The position numbers were made by a program, and so were the translations under genes. From Ardenticatenaceae bacterium (GTDB lineage Bacteria; Chloroflexota; Anaerolineae; Promineifilales; Promineifilaceae): a DNA stretch of 64,000 nucleotides. The notes beneath the pieces were generated by a model. The model searched no databases. It was not told where the DNA came from and saw only the letters and a list, made by a program, of their open reading frames with translations. This document shows positions 53,347 to 61,075 of the stretch, one piece after another. The stretch is from assembly GCA_020634245.1 (NCBI GenBank), contig JACKCC010000012.1:62001-126000 (forward strand), in the 5' to 3' direction. The first letter of the stretch is position 1, and every line of letters starts with the position of its first letter.

Positions 53347-53442
53347 GGGAGTGGTTGTATCCCGGTGGATGCCCCAGTCTTCAAAATTGGTGGCCGGTTG
53401 CGCGGAGCAAGCGGCGGTGGGTTCGACTCCCATCCACTCCCG
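53347..53442 (+). tRNA. selC: tRNA-Sec (UCA), selenocysteine tRNA
   Basis: A 96-nt tRNA with the 8/5 bacterial Sec layout. Acceptor stem is 8 bp (GGGAGTGG/CCACTCCC). The D stem is 6 bp (GTATCC/GGATGC) with a 4-nt loop CGGT. Anticodon stem CCAGT/ATTGG with loop CTTCAAA gives anticodon TCA. A long variable arm (about 25 nt) follows, then T stem GTGGG/CCCAT with loop TTCGACT. Discriminator is G and CC follows. It lies about 710 bp from the other tRNAs on the opposite strand and was missed by ORF-based reading; a short ORF runs across it. Confidence 0.96.
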
Positions 53443-53456
53443 CCTATTTTCCCCAT

Positions 53457-53897
53457 TTATTTGGCATTTTGGATAAGTTCGTCGAGGGTTTGGAGCACGG
53501 CCGTTAACCCGTCCGGCACATCGGGCGCATTATCCATCGTCGTAATGGTGTGCGCTTCACTGCCCGTTTGCACTGTTACGGTGTAAGTGAACAAGTCGCA
53601 GCAGGTATCTTCAGGCAGGTAGGATGTGTTGAGCGACTGGAAATTGGCCGCCTGCACTGCGTCAAATACGGTCAGGACTTGCTCCGAGTCCGCCTGTTTC
53701 TGGCTGCCATCAGGGAAATCAATCTGGCCATTAGTGTGAATAGTCCATTCTTGCTGCAAACCGGCGAATCCCCCGCTACTGCCGTACACAATCACCGTCT
53801 CCTCGCTAAAAACATTCTCAACATCGTCCGGCGCTAGAGCCGGGCCGCAAGCCGCCACCAACAAAACAAGAATTAAGCCAAAATAAAAGCGTTTCAT
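53457..53897 (-). CDS. Lipoprotein, unknown function
   Basis: A 146-residue lipoprotein. The signal peptide MKRFYFGLILVLLVAACGP has a lipobox (VAAC), so Cys17 is the lipidation site. The mature part is acidic with several beta strands, including the segments EETVIVYGSSGGF and WTIHTNGQIDFPDGS, and a Cys-Cys pair in LPEDTCCDLF. An in-frame ORF begins upstream at 53963 but lacks a signal; 53897 is preferred. It is divergent from tRNA-Sec, 15 bp away. No family was recognised. Confidence 0.7.
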   Translation of the reverse strand: MKRFYFGLILVLLVAACGPALAPDDVENVFSEETVIVYGSSGGFAGLQQEWTIHTNGQIDFPDGSQKQADSEQVLTVFDAVQAANFQSLNTSYLPEDTCCDLFTYTVTVQTGSEAHTITTMDNAPDVPDGLTAVLQTLDELIQNAK

Positions 53898-54020
53898 CTT
53901 TCGCTGCCTCCAATCATCATGATTTCTCATCAGTATATGACAAGTTTCAATGGTTTCAGACACAAGTCATCTGGATTACTGATGATTTTCTAACGATCGG
54001 AAGGTCAAGAATGTTCCGAA

Positions 54021-56594
54021 TCAGTCCCCGCCAACGATGACAGCACCGAGGATGTAGCGGTCACCAACCAGATTGCCGTTGACATCCGAGATGTGCAAAC
54101 GGCGTTTGCCGACCATTTCGTACAGGCCCACCTCAATCAAGTAGGTGCCAGGCGGCAGGTCGGGTGGAATTTGTAAACGGTAGGGGTCGAGCATTTGCTG
54201 GCCAGGCAGCCATTTGGGGAACCAGAGGTGGGTGGGCATGGAGCCGCCCAGTGGTGTGTAGTCGAGGGTGACAATGGGCTGGTTGGCCAAATCGATGAGG
54301 TGGACGAAGACGGTATAGCTTTCTTCCGCGTAATCGAGGGCTTCCCACTTAAGGGTTAAGTTAATGATGTCACCTGGCTGGACAGGAATGGGATTGGGCC
54401 ACGGCGCATTGTAACGGCCGTTCTCCCTGGCCACAGCACTCACCAATCCCACCCGCTGACGGAAATTGGCCAACAAATGGTCGGTTTGGATAGGTTTGTC
54501 CAAGCCGGTGACTGTTAACTCTCCCAAACTCAAATTTAGCTCAATTACCTCGTCGGCACTCAAATTTTTGAGATCGAGCGTGACAGGGTAACTGCCACCG
54601 GCCAGATTGTGCGGCAGGGCAAAGTCAAATTGCTCAACGATGATTTCACCCGGCAGCCAGTTGGGGGTGGTCAGGTGGCTGTCAGTGGTGAAGGCGAATT
54701 CCATCTGGCCCACGTGCAAAACCGGGACGTAGTAATCGGCCGTTCCTGTAGGTGTACGCATAGCCAGGGTTAGGGGGACATAATCGCCAGCGGTCACGGC
54801 TTGCACTGAGCTTGCCGAAGTGGCCGTACCTTCCCAACCATACCCCACTACTTGAATGACATCGCCTGTAGGGGGAACGGCCGTTAATTCCGACGGGATG
54901 CTCGTATCACCGGGTTCAACAACCTGATAGAAGGGGGGAAACGGCCGTAGCCTAAACCCGGCATCCACTACATCCCGCCGGTAATTACTCAAATAAACCG
55001 GGCCGCCACCCAAATAATCAAAGACAAATTCCACCCAGGGTTTAGCCGCCGACACAAATTCCGGGCGTACATCGGCCGGGTCGGGCCAGCGATCTTGAAC
55101 AAATTTTGTATACCACAGCGGCGTCATATGCTCCCAATCGTTGAGCAGCGTCGCGCCTTCGTTCGTTCCGGCAAAATCGGCAAAGACAGCGTCCACATAT
55201 GCCTGCCCCTCATCATAATCGCGTAAAGAAACCAGGGGAAAGTTATGGACAATCTGCCAGATGGGGCCAACGGCGAAGAAAAGAAGAACGAACAAACCGC
55301 GGAGACGCAGAGGGCGCAAAGAATAATCAATTTCAGCGTTCTCTGCGTCTCTGCGGTTAAAAATCTCTATCAACCCAACCAATCCAATGCCAGAAAACAA
55401 GCCCACAATCAACACTGGCCCCAGAATGTAGGCCATGATGTCTTGCGCCCGCAGGCTGATGACGAAGGCGTAGAAGCTGGCGAAGGTGAGGAGGTAGAGG
55501 GTGACGAGGTGGCGGGGTGAGGTGTTGACACGGTAAGCGGGTGAAGGGGTGAAGGAGTGAGTTTTTTTGAGAAATGGCCAAATTATGCCCCAAACGGCCA
55601 ATAAAATAACCGGCAAGCTGTATTGCAAGCGTAAAATGCTCCAGAAAACGATGAGGCGATCCCATTGGTCGGCCAGTCCGAAGTAGGGCAGGCTCTCGCT
55701 CAGGCCGCGCGCCAGGACGTGATCGAGGAAGCCGTTCAATGTGTTCATGCTGGTAGGGCCAAAGGGCGCAGATGGACTGCGCAGCGGATAGTATAACCAC
55801 ACACTCAATCCCAGCAGAGCAAAACCGACCATTTTAAGCAGAGTGCGCCAATCTTTGAGGATGGACGGCCGTATCCACACAATAAACAGTACATAAGCAG
55901 GAAAGCCAAACACGGTCAGCGGATGATGGGTCACGCCCAACCCGGCGGAGAGGGCGAAGGCGTAGAGCCACTTCCGTGAACGGGTGAACGGGTGAACAGG
56001 TGAAGGGGTGATGGCAGACTCTCTCACCCCTTCACCTCTACACCCTTTCACCCCTTCATCCTCAGATACCCACTTCGTCAAAAAATACAAATTCGCCGCC
56101 AAAAATGTGGCCGTGATAATGTGCGGGTTGGCGTGGATGGCGTGCTGCCAAAAGTTAACGGCCGTGCCCACCACCAGCGCGGCAAAAAGAGCCGCCAAAC
56201 CTGACAGGTTTTTAGAACGTTCTGCCTCTTTGTTAATAGTTGGCACTAAACCTGTCAGGTTTCTGACTGTGCCAAATACAAAAAAGACCGCCAGCGTCGC
56301 CGAAGTGGCCGAGAGCACATGCATCCGCCAGGGAACGTCGCCAAAGGGGATGAGCGTTTGGAATAGCTTGCCCATCAACGTAATGAAGGCATAGCCTGGC
56401 GGATGGGCGATGCCCAAGATATTGGCGATAAACGTGTATTCGGTCGGATCGCCCAGAACCAGCGTTTGGGCCAGAGTGGAGAGATAGAGAATGGGGATGA
56501 TGATTAGAAGACTAGAGATTAGAAACTGGAGATTGACATTCTTAGTCTCCAATCTCCAATCTCCAATCCTTAATCTCTCAAAGTAACGTTTCAT
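54021..56594 (-). CDS. DUF2723 polytopic membrane protein with in-frame palindromes
   Basis: An 857-residue protein of the DUF2723 (mannosyltransferase-like) group. About ten membrane helices lie in the first 450 residues with the family N-terminal TLVLGDPTEYTFIANILGIAHPPGY, and a soluble beta-rich C-terminal half (FHLIDLANQPIV type domains). It probably moves sugars from lipid carriers to proteins outside the membrane. Five palindromes (listed separately) are read in frame and add low-complexity loops. ATG 56594 overlaps the GT4 stop by 17 bp, so the two are co-transcribed. Confidence 0.82.
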   Translation of the reverse strand: MKRYFERLRIGDWRLETKNVNLQFLISSLLIIIPILYLSTLAQTLVLGDPTEYTFIANILGIAHPPGYAFITLMGKLFQTLIPFGDVPWRMHVLSATSATLAVFFVFGTVRNLTGLVPTINKEAERSKNLSGLAALFAALVVGTAVNFWQHAIHANPHIITATFLAANLYFLTKWVSEDEGVKGCRGEGVRESAITPSPVHPFTRSRKWLYAFALSAGLGVTHHPLTVFGFPAYVLFIVWIRPSILKDWRTLLKMVGFALLGLSVWLYYPLRSPSAPFGPTSMNTLNGFLDHVLARGLSESLPYFGLADQWDRLIVFWSILRLQYSLPVILLAVWGIIWPFLKKTHSFTPSPAYRVNTSPRHLVTLYLLTFASFYAFVISLRAQDIMAYILGPVLIVGLFSGIGLVGLIEIFNRRDAENAEIDYSLRPLRLRGLFVLLFFAVGPIWQIVHNFPLVSLRDYDEGQAYVDAVFADFAGTNEGATLLNDWEHMTPLWYTKFVQDRWPDPADVRPEFVSAAKPWVEFVFDYLGGGPVYLSNYRRDVVDAGFRLRPFPPFYQVVEPGDTSIPSELTAVPPTGDVIQVVGYGWEGTATSASSVQAVTAGDYVPLTLAMRTPTGTADYYVPVLHVGQMEFAFTTDSHLTTPNWLPGEIIVEQFDFALPHNLAGGSYPVTLDLKNLSADEVIELNLSLGELTVTGLDKPIQTDHLLANFRQRVGLVSAVARENGRYNAPWPNPIPVQPGDIINLTLKWEALDYAEESYTVFVHLIDLANQPIVTLDYTPLGGSMPTHLWFPKWLPGQQMLDPYRLQIPPDLPPGTYLIEVGLYEMVGKRRLHISDVNGNLVGDRYILGAVIVGGD
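55295..55358. repeat. In-frame palindrome e in DUF2723 gene
   Basis: AACCGCGGAGACGCAGAG and CTCTGCGTCTCTGCGGTT are exact reverse complements 28 bp apart. On the minus strand they encode a loop starting NRRDAENAE and ending LRPLRLRG. Confidence 0.9.
55507..55562. repeat. In-frame repeat d in DUF2723 gene
   Basis: Purine-rich GGGTGAGG and GGGTGAAGGGGTGAAGGAG units, of the same sort as element c; encodes about SFTPSPAYRVNTSPRHL. Only weakly palindromic. Confidence 0.6.
55978..56062. repeat. In-frame palindrome c in DUF2723 gene
   Basis: Left arm of GGGTGAACGGGTGAACAGG units, right arm CACCCCTTCACC and CACCCTTTCACCCC; encodes a polar loop (DEGVKGCRGEGVRES...). Confidence 0.8.
56198..56262. repeat. 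In-frame palindrome b in DUF2723 gene
   Basis: AAACCTGACAGGTTT (56198-56212) and AAACCTGTCAGGTTT (56248-56262) are each self-palindromic and inverted to each other. Reads as RNLTGL ... KNLSGLAA. Confidence 0.9.
56502..56579. repeat. In-frame palindrome a at the 5' end of DUF2723 gene
   Basis: GATTAGAAACTGGAGATTG units on the left, CAATCTCCAATCTCCAATCC on the right; encodes RIGDWRLETKN near the N-terminus. Confidence 0.8.
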
Positions 56595-57696
56595 AGACTG
56601 CAATCGTCTCTTGGGCGGCACGCTGCCAGCTAAATTGGGCCGCTTGTTGGAAGCCAAGCTGGCGGCGGTGTTGGTATTCGTCTTTGTCGGTGAGGAGGCG
56701 GCGGATAACGGCCGTTATCTCTTCCACATTTTCCGGGTCAAAATAAGCGGCGGCCTCGCCGCCCACTTCCGGATGGCTGCTGGCGTGGCTGGCGGCTACC
56801 ACCTGCCCCGAAGCCATATGCTCCAGAATCGGCAGACCAAACCCTTCGTACAGGCTCGGTTGGACGGCTAAATCGGCGGCGGCCAGGACGGCCGGTAAAT
56901 CTTCATCAGGCACCCAGCCTAACGGCCGTACCACATCCGTCAAGCCCATCGCCTCAATTTTGGCGAAAAAATCATCATAGAGCCAACCCCGTCCCCCGGC
57001 CAGAACCAGCTTTAAATTGGGGAAGAGTCGGCGGAGAGCCTGGAGGGCATCGAGCAAACGGCTGAGGTTCTTGCGCGGCTCGATGGTGCTGAGATGAATG
57101 AGGAACTGCTCAGGAAGATCGTATGTTTGCCTCACATGATCGATTCTGGCCGGGGGCGGTGGTTGAAAGTGGGGAGCAGCAGCCTCATACACAACATGTA
57201 TTTTGCCAGGATCGATCCCGTAATACTTGACGATGTCCCGCTTACTGGCCTGCGAAACGGCAATGATGGCGTCGGCGCGGCGGCAGTAAAGCGGCATGGC
57301 CAGATTCAAATACCAATAGTTGAGCCGTTTGTGATAGGCTGGGAACAGTTTGTAAATCAGGTCATGGACGGTGAGGACGGTAGGCACGCCGCGTAACGGC
57401 ATGAGCAGATGCTCCGTGCTGTGGAACAGTTCCGCATCGGGCACAAGCTGGTTGAACGGGATACGCCCCATCTGCGCCAGCAAAATAGCCATGCGCCAGG
57501 GTTTGTAGCCCCAGTTCAGGCTGCGTTGGGGTGTGGATGCGGGGAGTGTGTGGGGGAAACGGCCGTCCGCCCCCCGATTATAAAACAAGCCAAACCGCTC
57601 CGGCTGGGCCTCCAGCAGCGCCTGCGCTAAATCAACCGTGTACCGTCCTAACCCGGCGCGGGAATGTACGCCAGCAGAAATATCAACGTAAATCAT
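56578..57696 (-). CDS. GT4-family glycosyltransferase
   Basis: A 372-residue GT-B glycosyltransferase. N-terminal MIYVDISAGVHSRAGLGRYT precedes the acceptor-binding half; ISVSQASKRDIVKYYGI, LIHLSTIEPRKN, GGRGWLYDDF and the EX7E motif in SLYEGFGLPILEHMASGQVV form the donor half. It probably adds a hexose, e.g. a mannose, in surface glycan synthesis. An ACGGCCGT lies directly upstream of the ATG (57697-57704). It shares strand and overlaps the DUF2723 gene. A fragment of a copy lies at 62766-62921. Confidence 0.92.
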   Translation of the reverse strand: MIYVDISAGVHSRAGLGRYTVDLAQALLEAQPERFGLFYNRGADGRFPHTLPASTPQRSLNWGYKPWRMAILLAQMGRIPFNQLVPDAELFHSTEHLLMPLRGVPTVLTVHDLIYKLFPAYHKRLNYWYLNLAMPLYCRRADAIIAVSQASKRDIVKYYGIDPGKIHVVYEAAAPHFQPPPPARIDHVRQTYDLPEQFLIHLSTIEPRKNLSRLLDALQALRRLFPNLKLVLAGGRGWLYDDFFAKIEAMGLTDVVRPLGWVPDEDLPAVLAAADLAVQPSLYEGFGLPILEHMASGQVVAASHASSHPEVGGEAAAYFDPENVEEITAVIRRLLTDKDEYQHRRQLGFQQAAQFSWQRAAQETIAVYETLL

Positions 57697-57744
57697 ACGG
57701 CCGTATTATCCCGCTAACACTTAAATCCGCCAGAAAAAAACTCG

Positions 57745-57785
57745 ACAAAAAAGCCCCGCCCAGTTTTGGGAACGGACAAGGCTTG
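57745..57785 (-). terminator. Probable terminator of split secreted gene
   Basis: On the minus strand an imperfect GC-rich stem (GCCTTG...CGGGGC, with inner CCC/GGG) is followed by TTTTTTG. It lies 33 bp after the stop at 57818. Confidence 0.5.
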
Positions 57786-57817
57786 TCTGTGATCGCAAAA
57801 GATTTTGTTAATGATGA

Positions 57818-59546
57818 TTATCGGTGGCTGCCGCTGATACTCATGAGCGTGTCATCACTCCCGGCCAGATCGCGCGTATTCTCAGTTGCCACAATCGGCT
57901 GGCCGTTGGTCGTGGATAAAACCAGGGAGCCAGCAAAGGGTGACGGCAGCATACTGACCGTGTATTTGCTAAACACAAAACTATCATTAGTTCCCAACGC
58001 CGTGTTGGCTGTGTGAACCAACGTCCCATTTTGATTATACCAATTAGCCATCACTGTTGTGCTGCTACCTGCGTTGCGCACGGCCGTGCCGCTCAACCAC
58101 TGATGCCCGCCACTCCAGTAATCGTTATACCAATGCGGGAAGACAATCGTTGTCTTTCCCTCGACCAGTAAATTATTAACCGCCCGCCGCCCACCAATCT
58201 CATTCGTTTCAGCTGCAATGCCAATCATAGGTTGATTTGACGTGACCCGCACAGAGCCGGAGAAGCCATCGGGGACTTGACTGGGGTTGTAAACGGTATA
58301 AATCGTATATGGCGGAATGTTGGAAAACGAGACAGAGTAAGGGCAGTTGCCATCGCGGTCACAATAGAGAGCCTGCCCGCTGGCCGGTCCGCCCAGGTTC
58401 TGTAATACCAGACCGGTCGTATGCCCGGAGAAGTTCTTCTTTACCAAAACGCTGTAAAGAGTGGTATTGCCGCTGCTAAAAGCATTGAAAGCCGATGGGC
58501 GAATCCTGGCGTCTACACCATCACCTTCCCTGACGACGGCGGCTAGGGGTTGTCCATTACTGCTGTGAATCACGGCTGCATACTTGTTTTCCGGTATGGC
58601 GGCAATAGCCAGGATGATATTTAGTTGCCCGTTAGGCGCTAAGGCATAACTACCACCGTTGTAGGCAGTTCCATTAGGATTGTAATAAGCGACGGTTACT
58701 GTCGTGCTTTGGCTGCCGGTATTGACGATATAAATCTTCGACCAGCGGCCGTACCAGTTCTTTTTAACGATAGGTACGTACAGCGTTGGCCCGGCGCGTT
58801 CCCACCCCAACGAACCAGGCCCGTTTGCCGGTGTGATGCCGCTGTAAGCGGCTGGTTGACCATTGTAGGTCTGCTCAACTACGGCCGAGACGTCTTGGGT
58901 GGCGTCTACCACGACGGAGGCAGCTCCTGGACAAATTGCCCCACTGCTAGAACCGTAAGCAAGGAGATCATACGTAGTGGCGCATCTAAAGGAACCATCA
59001 CTGTTGTAAAACACTTGGCGCACTGTGACTGGTCCACCATTGTTTCTTACAATGACATTAGAGTTCCAACTTTCGCCCTGCTTGTAAACAGGCATGTAAG
59101 TCGTCCCCAGCCGAACAAACTTGACGGCATCTATGTTCAACCGGCACAATAGTCCAGCGCCACAATGCACCCCCTGTATCTCTCCAGTAGCATCAGTTGT
59201 ATAAACATAGCTCCCAGGATACATCTCATAAGTTCCAATGCTAACCCATTGGTTGCTCAAACCGTATTGATCCACGATAGCAGTTGTTTGCTCCCAGCCA
59301 TTGACAACAACGGTATAAGTTGCCTGCCAACTGGTTATATTGGCGCTAGGGCTGGGGACGTAAACAAATATCTCATAGAGACCTGTGCCATTGGGAACGT
59401 TTGATGGTTGCCATTTTGCCCAATAATCTACGTTGTTCCCATTGACATAAGTAAAATGCATATCGTTGCCGTATCCCGAAACCACTGGATACCAAAATGG
59501 GCAGTTGTTGGGTGGACAAGGTGTGTTGAAAATACCATTACGCCCC
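57818..59546 (-). pseudogene. 3' part of IS-split secreted protein: golvesin-type and repeat domains
   Basis: An open frame of about 576 codons without start or signal, running from the insertion point to a TGA. The N-terminal part is a golvesin C-terminal-like beta domain (GNNVDYWAKWQPSNVPNGTG ... INIDAVKFVRL-like end). Four beta repeats of about 100 residues follow, each starting with (Y/F)VPIVKKNWYGRWSK or LVKKNFSGHTTG and ending in GQPIVATEN-type strands. Across the IS the frame continues without shift to the M23 gene (60453-61075) when one TTA copy is removed. So it was a single exported protein; this part has no start of its own except an in-frame GTG at 59485 and is probably not made. 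One ACGGCCGT (58080). Confidence 0.85.
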
Positions 59547-59549
59547 TTA

Positions 59550-60452
59550 GAAACTGTTTGATAAATGACAATACCCCCAATTGGTGGTCCAATCAGGGGT
59601 ATTATGAAATTTATACACCGACAAGCATATCAAAGTGACCTGAAAGATCAAGAATGGAAATGGTTCAAGAATTTTCTGCCCCAGCCCAGCATTGTGGGCA
59701 CACGTGGACGACCACAAAAGTGGCCCATGCGTGAAATCGTGAATGCCATGCTGTATCTCCTGCGCACCGGCTGCCAATGGCGCATGCTGCCCCACGACCT
59801 GCCACCCTGGCCGACGGTCTATTACCATTACCGAAAATGGCGTCTCAGCGGCGTTTGGGAGAAGCTCAATCAGTTGTTGCACCGCCAAGTCCGGCAAGAT
59901 GCTGGACGGGAACCGACACCCAGCGCGGCTATTGTCGATGCCCAATCGGTAAAGACAACTCTGGTAAAAGGAGCGCGTGGCTTTGATGCTGGCAAGAGGG
60001 TGAAGGGACGTAAGCGACATATCGTGGTGGATACCCTGGGGTGGTTGTTGCTGGTTCTGGTGACCCCGGCTGACGTACAGGATAAACCCGGTGGCAAACA
60101 ATTGTTGACCCAGTTGCGACAACGTCTTGACCTGCCCCGCTTGAAGCTGGTGTGGGCTGACGGCGGTTATGGTGGACAGCCCTTCGCTGACTGGGTCAGG
60201 AAAACCTTTGGCTGGGTATGGCAAGTCGTCAAACGCAGCGATGATGCTAAAGGATTCCACGTATTGCCCCGTCGCTGGGTGGTGGAACGTACTTTCGGCT
60301 GGTTGAACAACTATCGGCGCTTGAGCAAAGATTATGAGGAACTGCCAGCCAGCAGCGAATCGCTGATCTATCTGGCCATGTCCCATATCATGGTGCGCAG
60401 GTTGGCTAAAACCAATCATTTTGAATAATGAACCTATTTATCAAACAGTCTC
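59550..60452. mobile_element. IS5-family insertion sequence (903 bp)
   Basis: Terminal inverted repeats GAAACTGTTTGATAAAT (left, 59550) and ATTTATCAAACAGTCTC (right, ending 60452) match at 16 of 17 positions. A TTA target duplication flanks it (59547-59549 and 60453-60455), typical of IS5/IS427-like TNA targets. It carries one transposase and no ACGGCCGT. It is inserted in a secreted M23-peptidase gene. Confidence 0.92.
59604..60428 (+). CDS. IS5-family transposase
   Basis: A 274-residue DDE transposase. N-terminal WKWFKNFLPQPSIVGTRGRP and YLLRTGCQWRMLPHDLPPW are the DUF4096-type domain. The catalytic Asp (AIVDAQSVKTT), Asp (VWADGGYGG) and Glu (WVVERTFGWLNNYRRLSKDYE) form the DDE triad in normal spacing. 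ATG 59604 follows AGGGGT. The ORF is unbroken, so the element is probably active. It runs opposite to the gene it interrupts. Confidence 0.96.
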   Translation: MKFIHRQAYQSDLKDQEWKWFKNFLPQPSIVGTRGRPQKWPMREIVNAMLYLLRTGCQWRMLPHDLPPWPTVYYHYRKWRLSGVWEKLNQLLHRQVRQDAGREPTPSAAIVDAQSVKTTLVKGARGFDAGKRVKGRKRHIVVDTLGWLLLVLVTPADVQDKPGGKQLLTQLRQRLDLPRLKLVWADGGYGGQPFADWVRKTFGWVWQVVKRSDDAKGFHVLPRRWVVERTFGWLNNYRRLSKDYEELPASSESLIYLAMSHIMVRRLAKTNHFE

Positions 60453-61075
60453 TTAGAAAATCCATCAGTATTGTTTGGGTTATCATCCACAATGGTTTCG
60501 CTGCTTATTGGCGGTTCTGGAAAGGGATGACTGGGATCTGCCCATTGACCGTCTTCCCAAATATTTGGGTTGAAGGGATCGACATTGCCATTATTAGCAT
60601 CTTTAACTTCAAAATGTAAGTGCGGCCCCGTAGACCAACCTGTATCTCCACTGGTACCAATCACTTGCCCTGAGCGGACAAATATACTTGTACTATTGAG
60701 GTTGAATGCAGCAGAGCTAAGATGGGCATAACGGGTAGTATACCCATTACTATGTTGGATATAAATGTGCAAGCCATAACCACAATCATCATTGTTAGAA
60801 TTATGATGACACTCTGGCCTGTTATCATACCACCTTACTCGTGTCACCATCCCTGAATCAGCCGCTGGAATGTGAGTGTAAACCAAATCAAAATCATATG
60901 CGGGATGATTCGCATTGTATCCTTGATTGATGTTATGAGTTCCAAAATACGGCGTTATCAAAAATGGGGTCTGAGCTTCTACCTGTGTCACAAAACTAAA
61001 TAAGACAATGATAAGGGATATCGTAATCCCCAATCTTGTTTTATGAAGGAACTGGACCACTTTTATGCGGCTCAT
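60434..61075 (-). CDS. M23 peptidase, 5' part of IS-split secreted gene
   Basis: A 213-residue truncated product. The signal peptide MSRIKVVQFLHK... ends near VEA-Q (residue about 35). The M23 LytM-type domain has the metal ligands in HPAYDFD and HLHFEVK, so it is intact and could still cut peptidoglycan or a peptide. The last six residues (RLFDK then TAG) come from the IS terminal repeat. The original gene continued with golvesin and repeat domains (57818-59546). The start ATG overlaps the stop of the PD40 lipoprotein gene (ATGA), so the pair is translationally coupled. Confidence 0.88.
   Translation of the reverse strand: MSRIKVVQFLHKTRLGITISLIIVLFSFVTQVEAQTPFLITPYFGTHNINQGYNANHPAYDFDLVYTHIPAADSGMVTRVRWYDNRPECHHNSNNDDCGYGLHIYIQHSNGYTTRYAHLSSAAFNLNSTSIFVRSGQVIGTSGDTGWSTGPHLHFEVKDANNGNVDPFNPNIWEDGQWADPSHPFPEPPISSETIVDDNPNNTDGFSKRLFDK

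Noticed and set aside
53341..53586. An 81-codon plus-strand ORF
   Set aside because: It runs over the tRNA-Sec and the antisense of the lipoprotein gene; its codons follow tRNA structure and no family is seen.
59565..59603. Upstream start for the transposase at 59565
   Set aside because: The 13 extra codons lie in the terminal region of the IS and the ATG at 59604 has a ribosome binding site.
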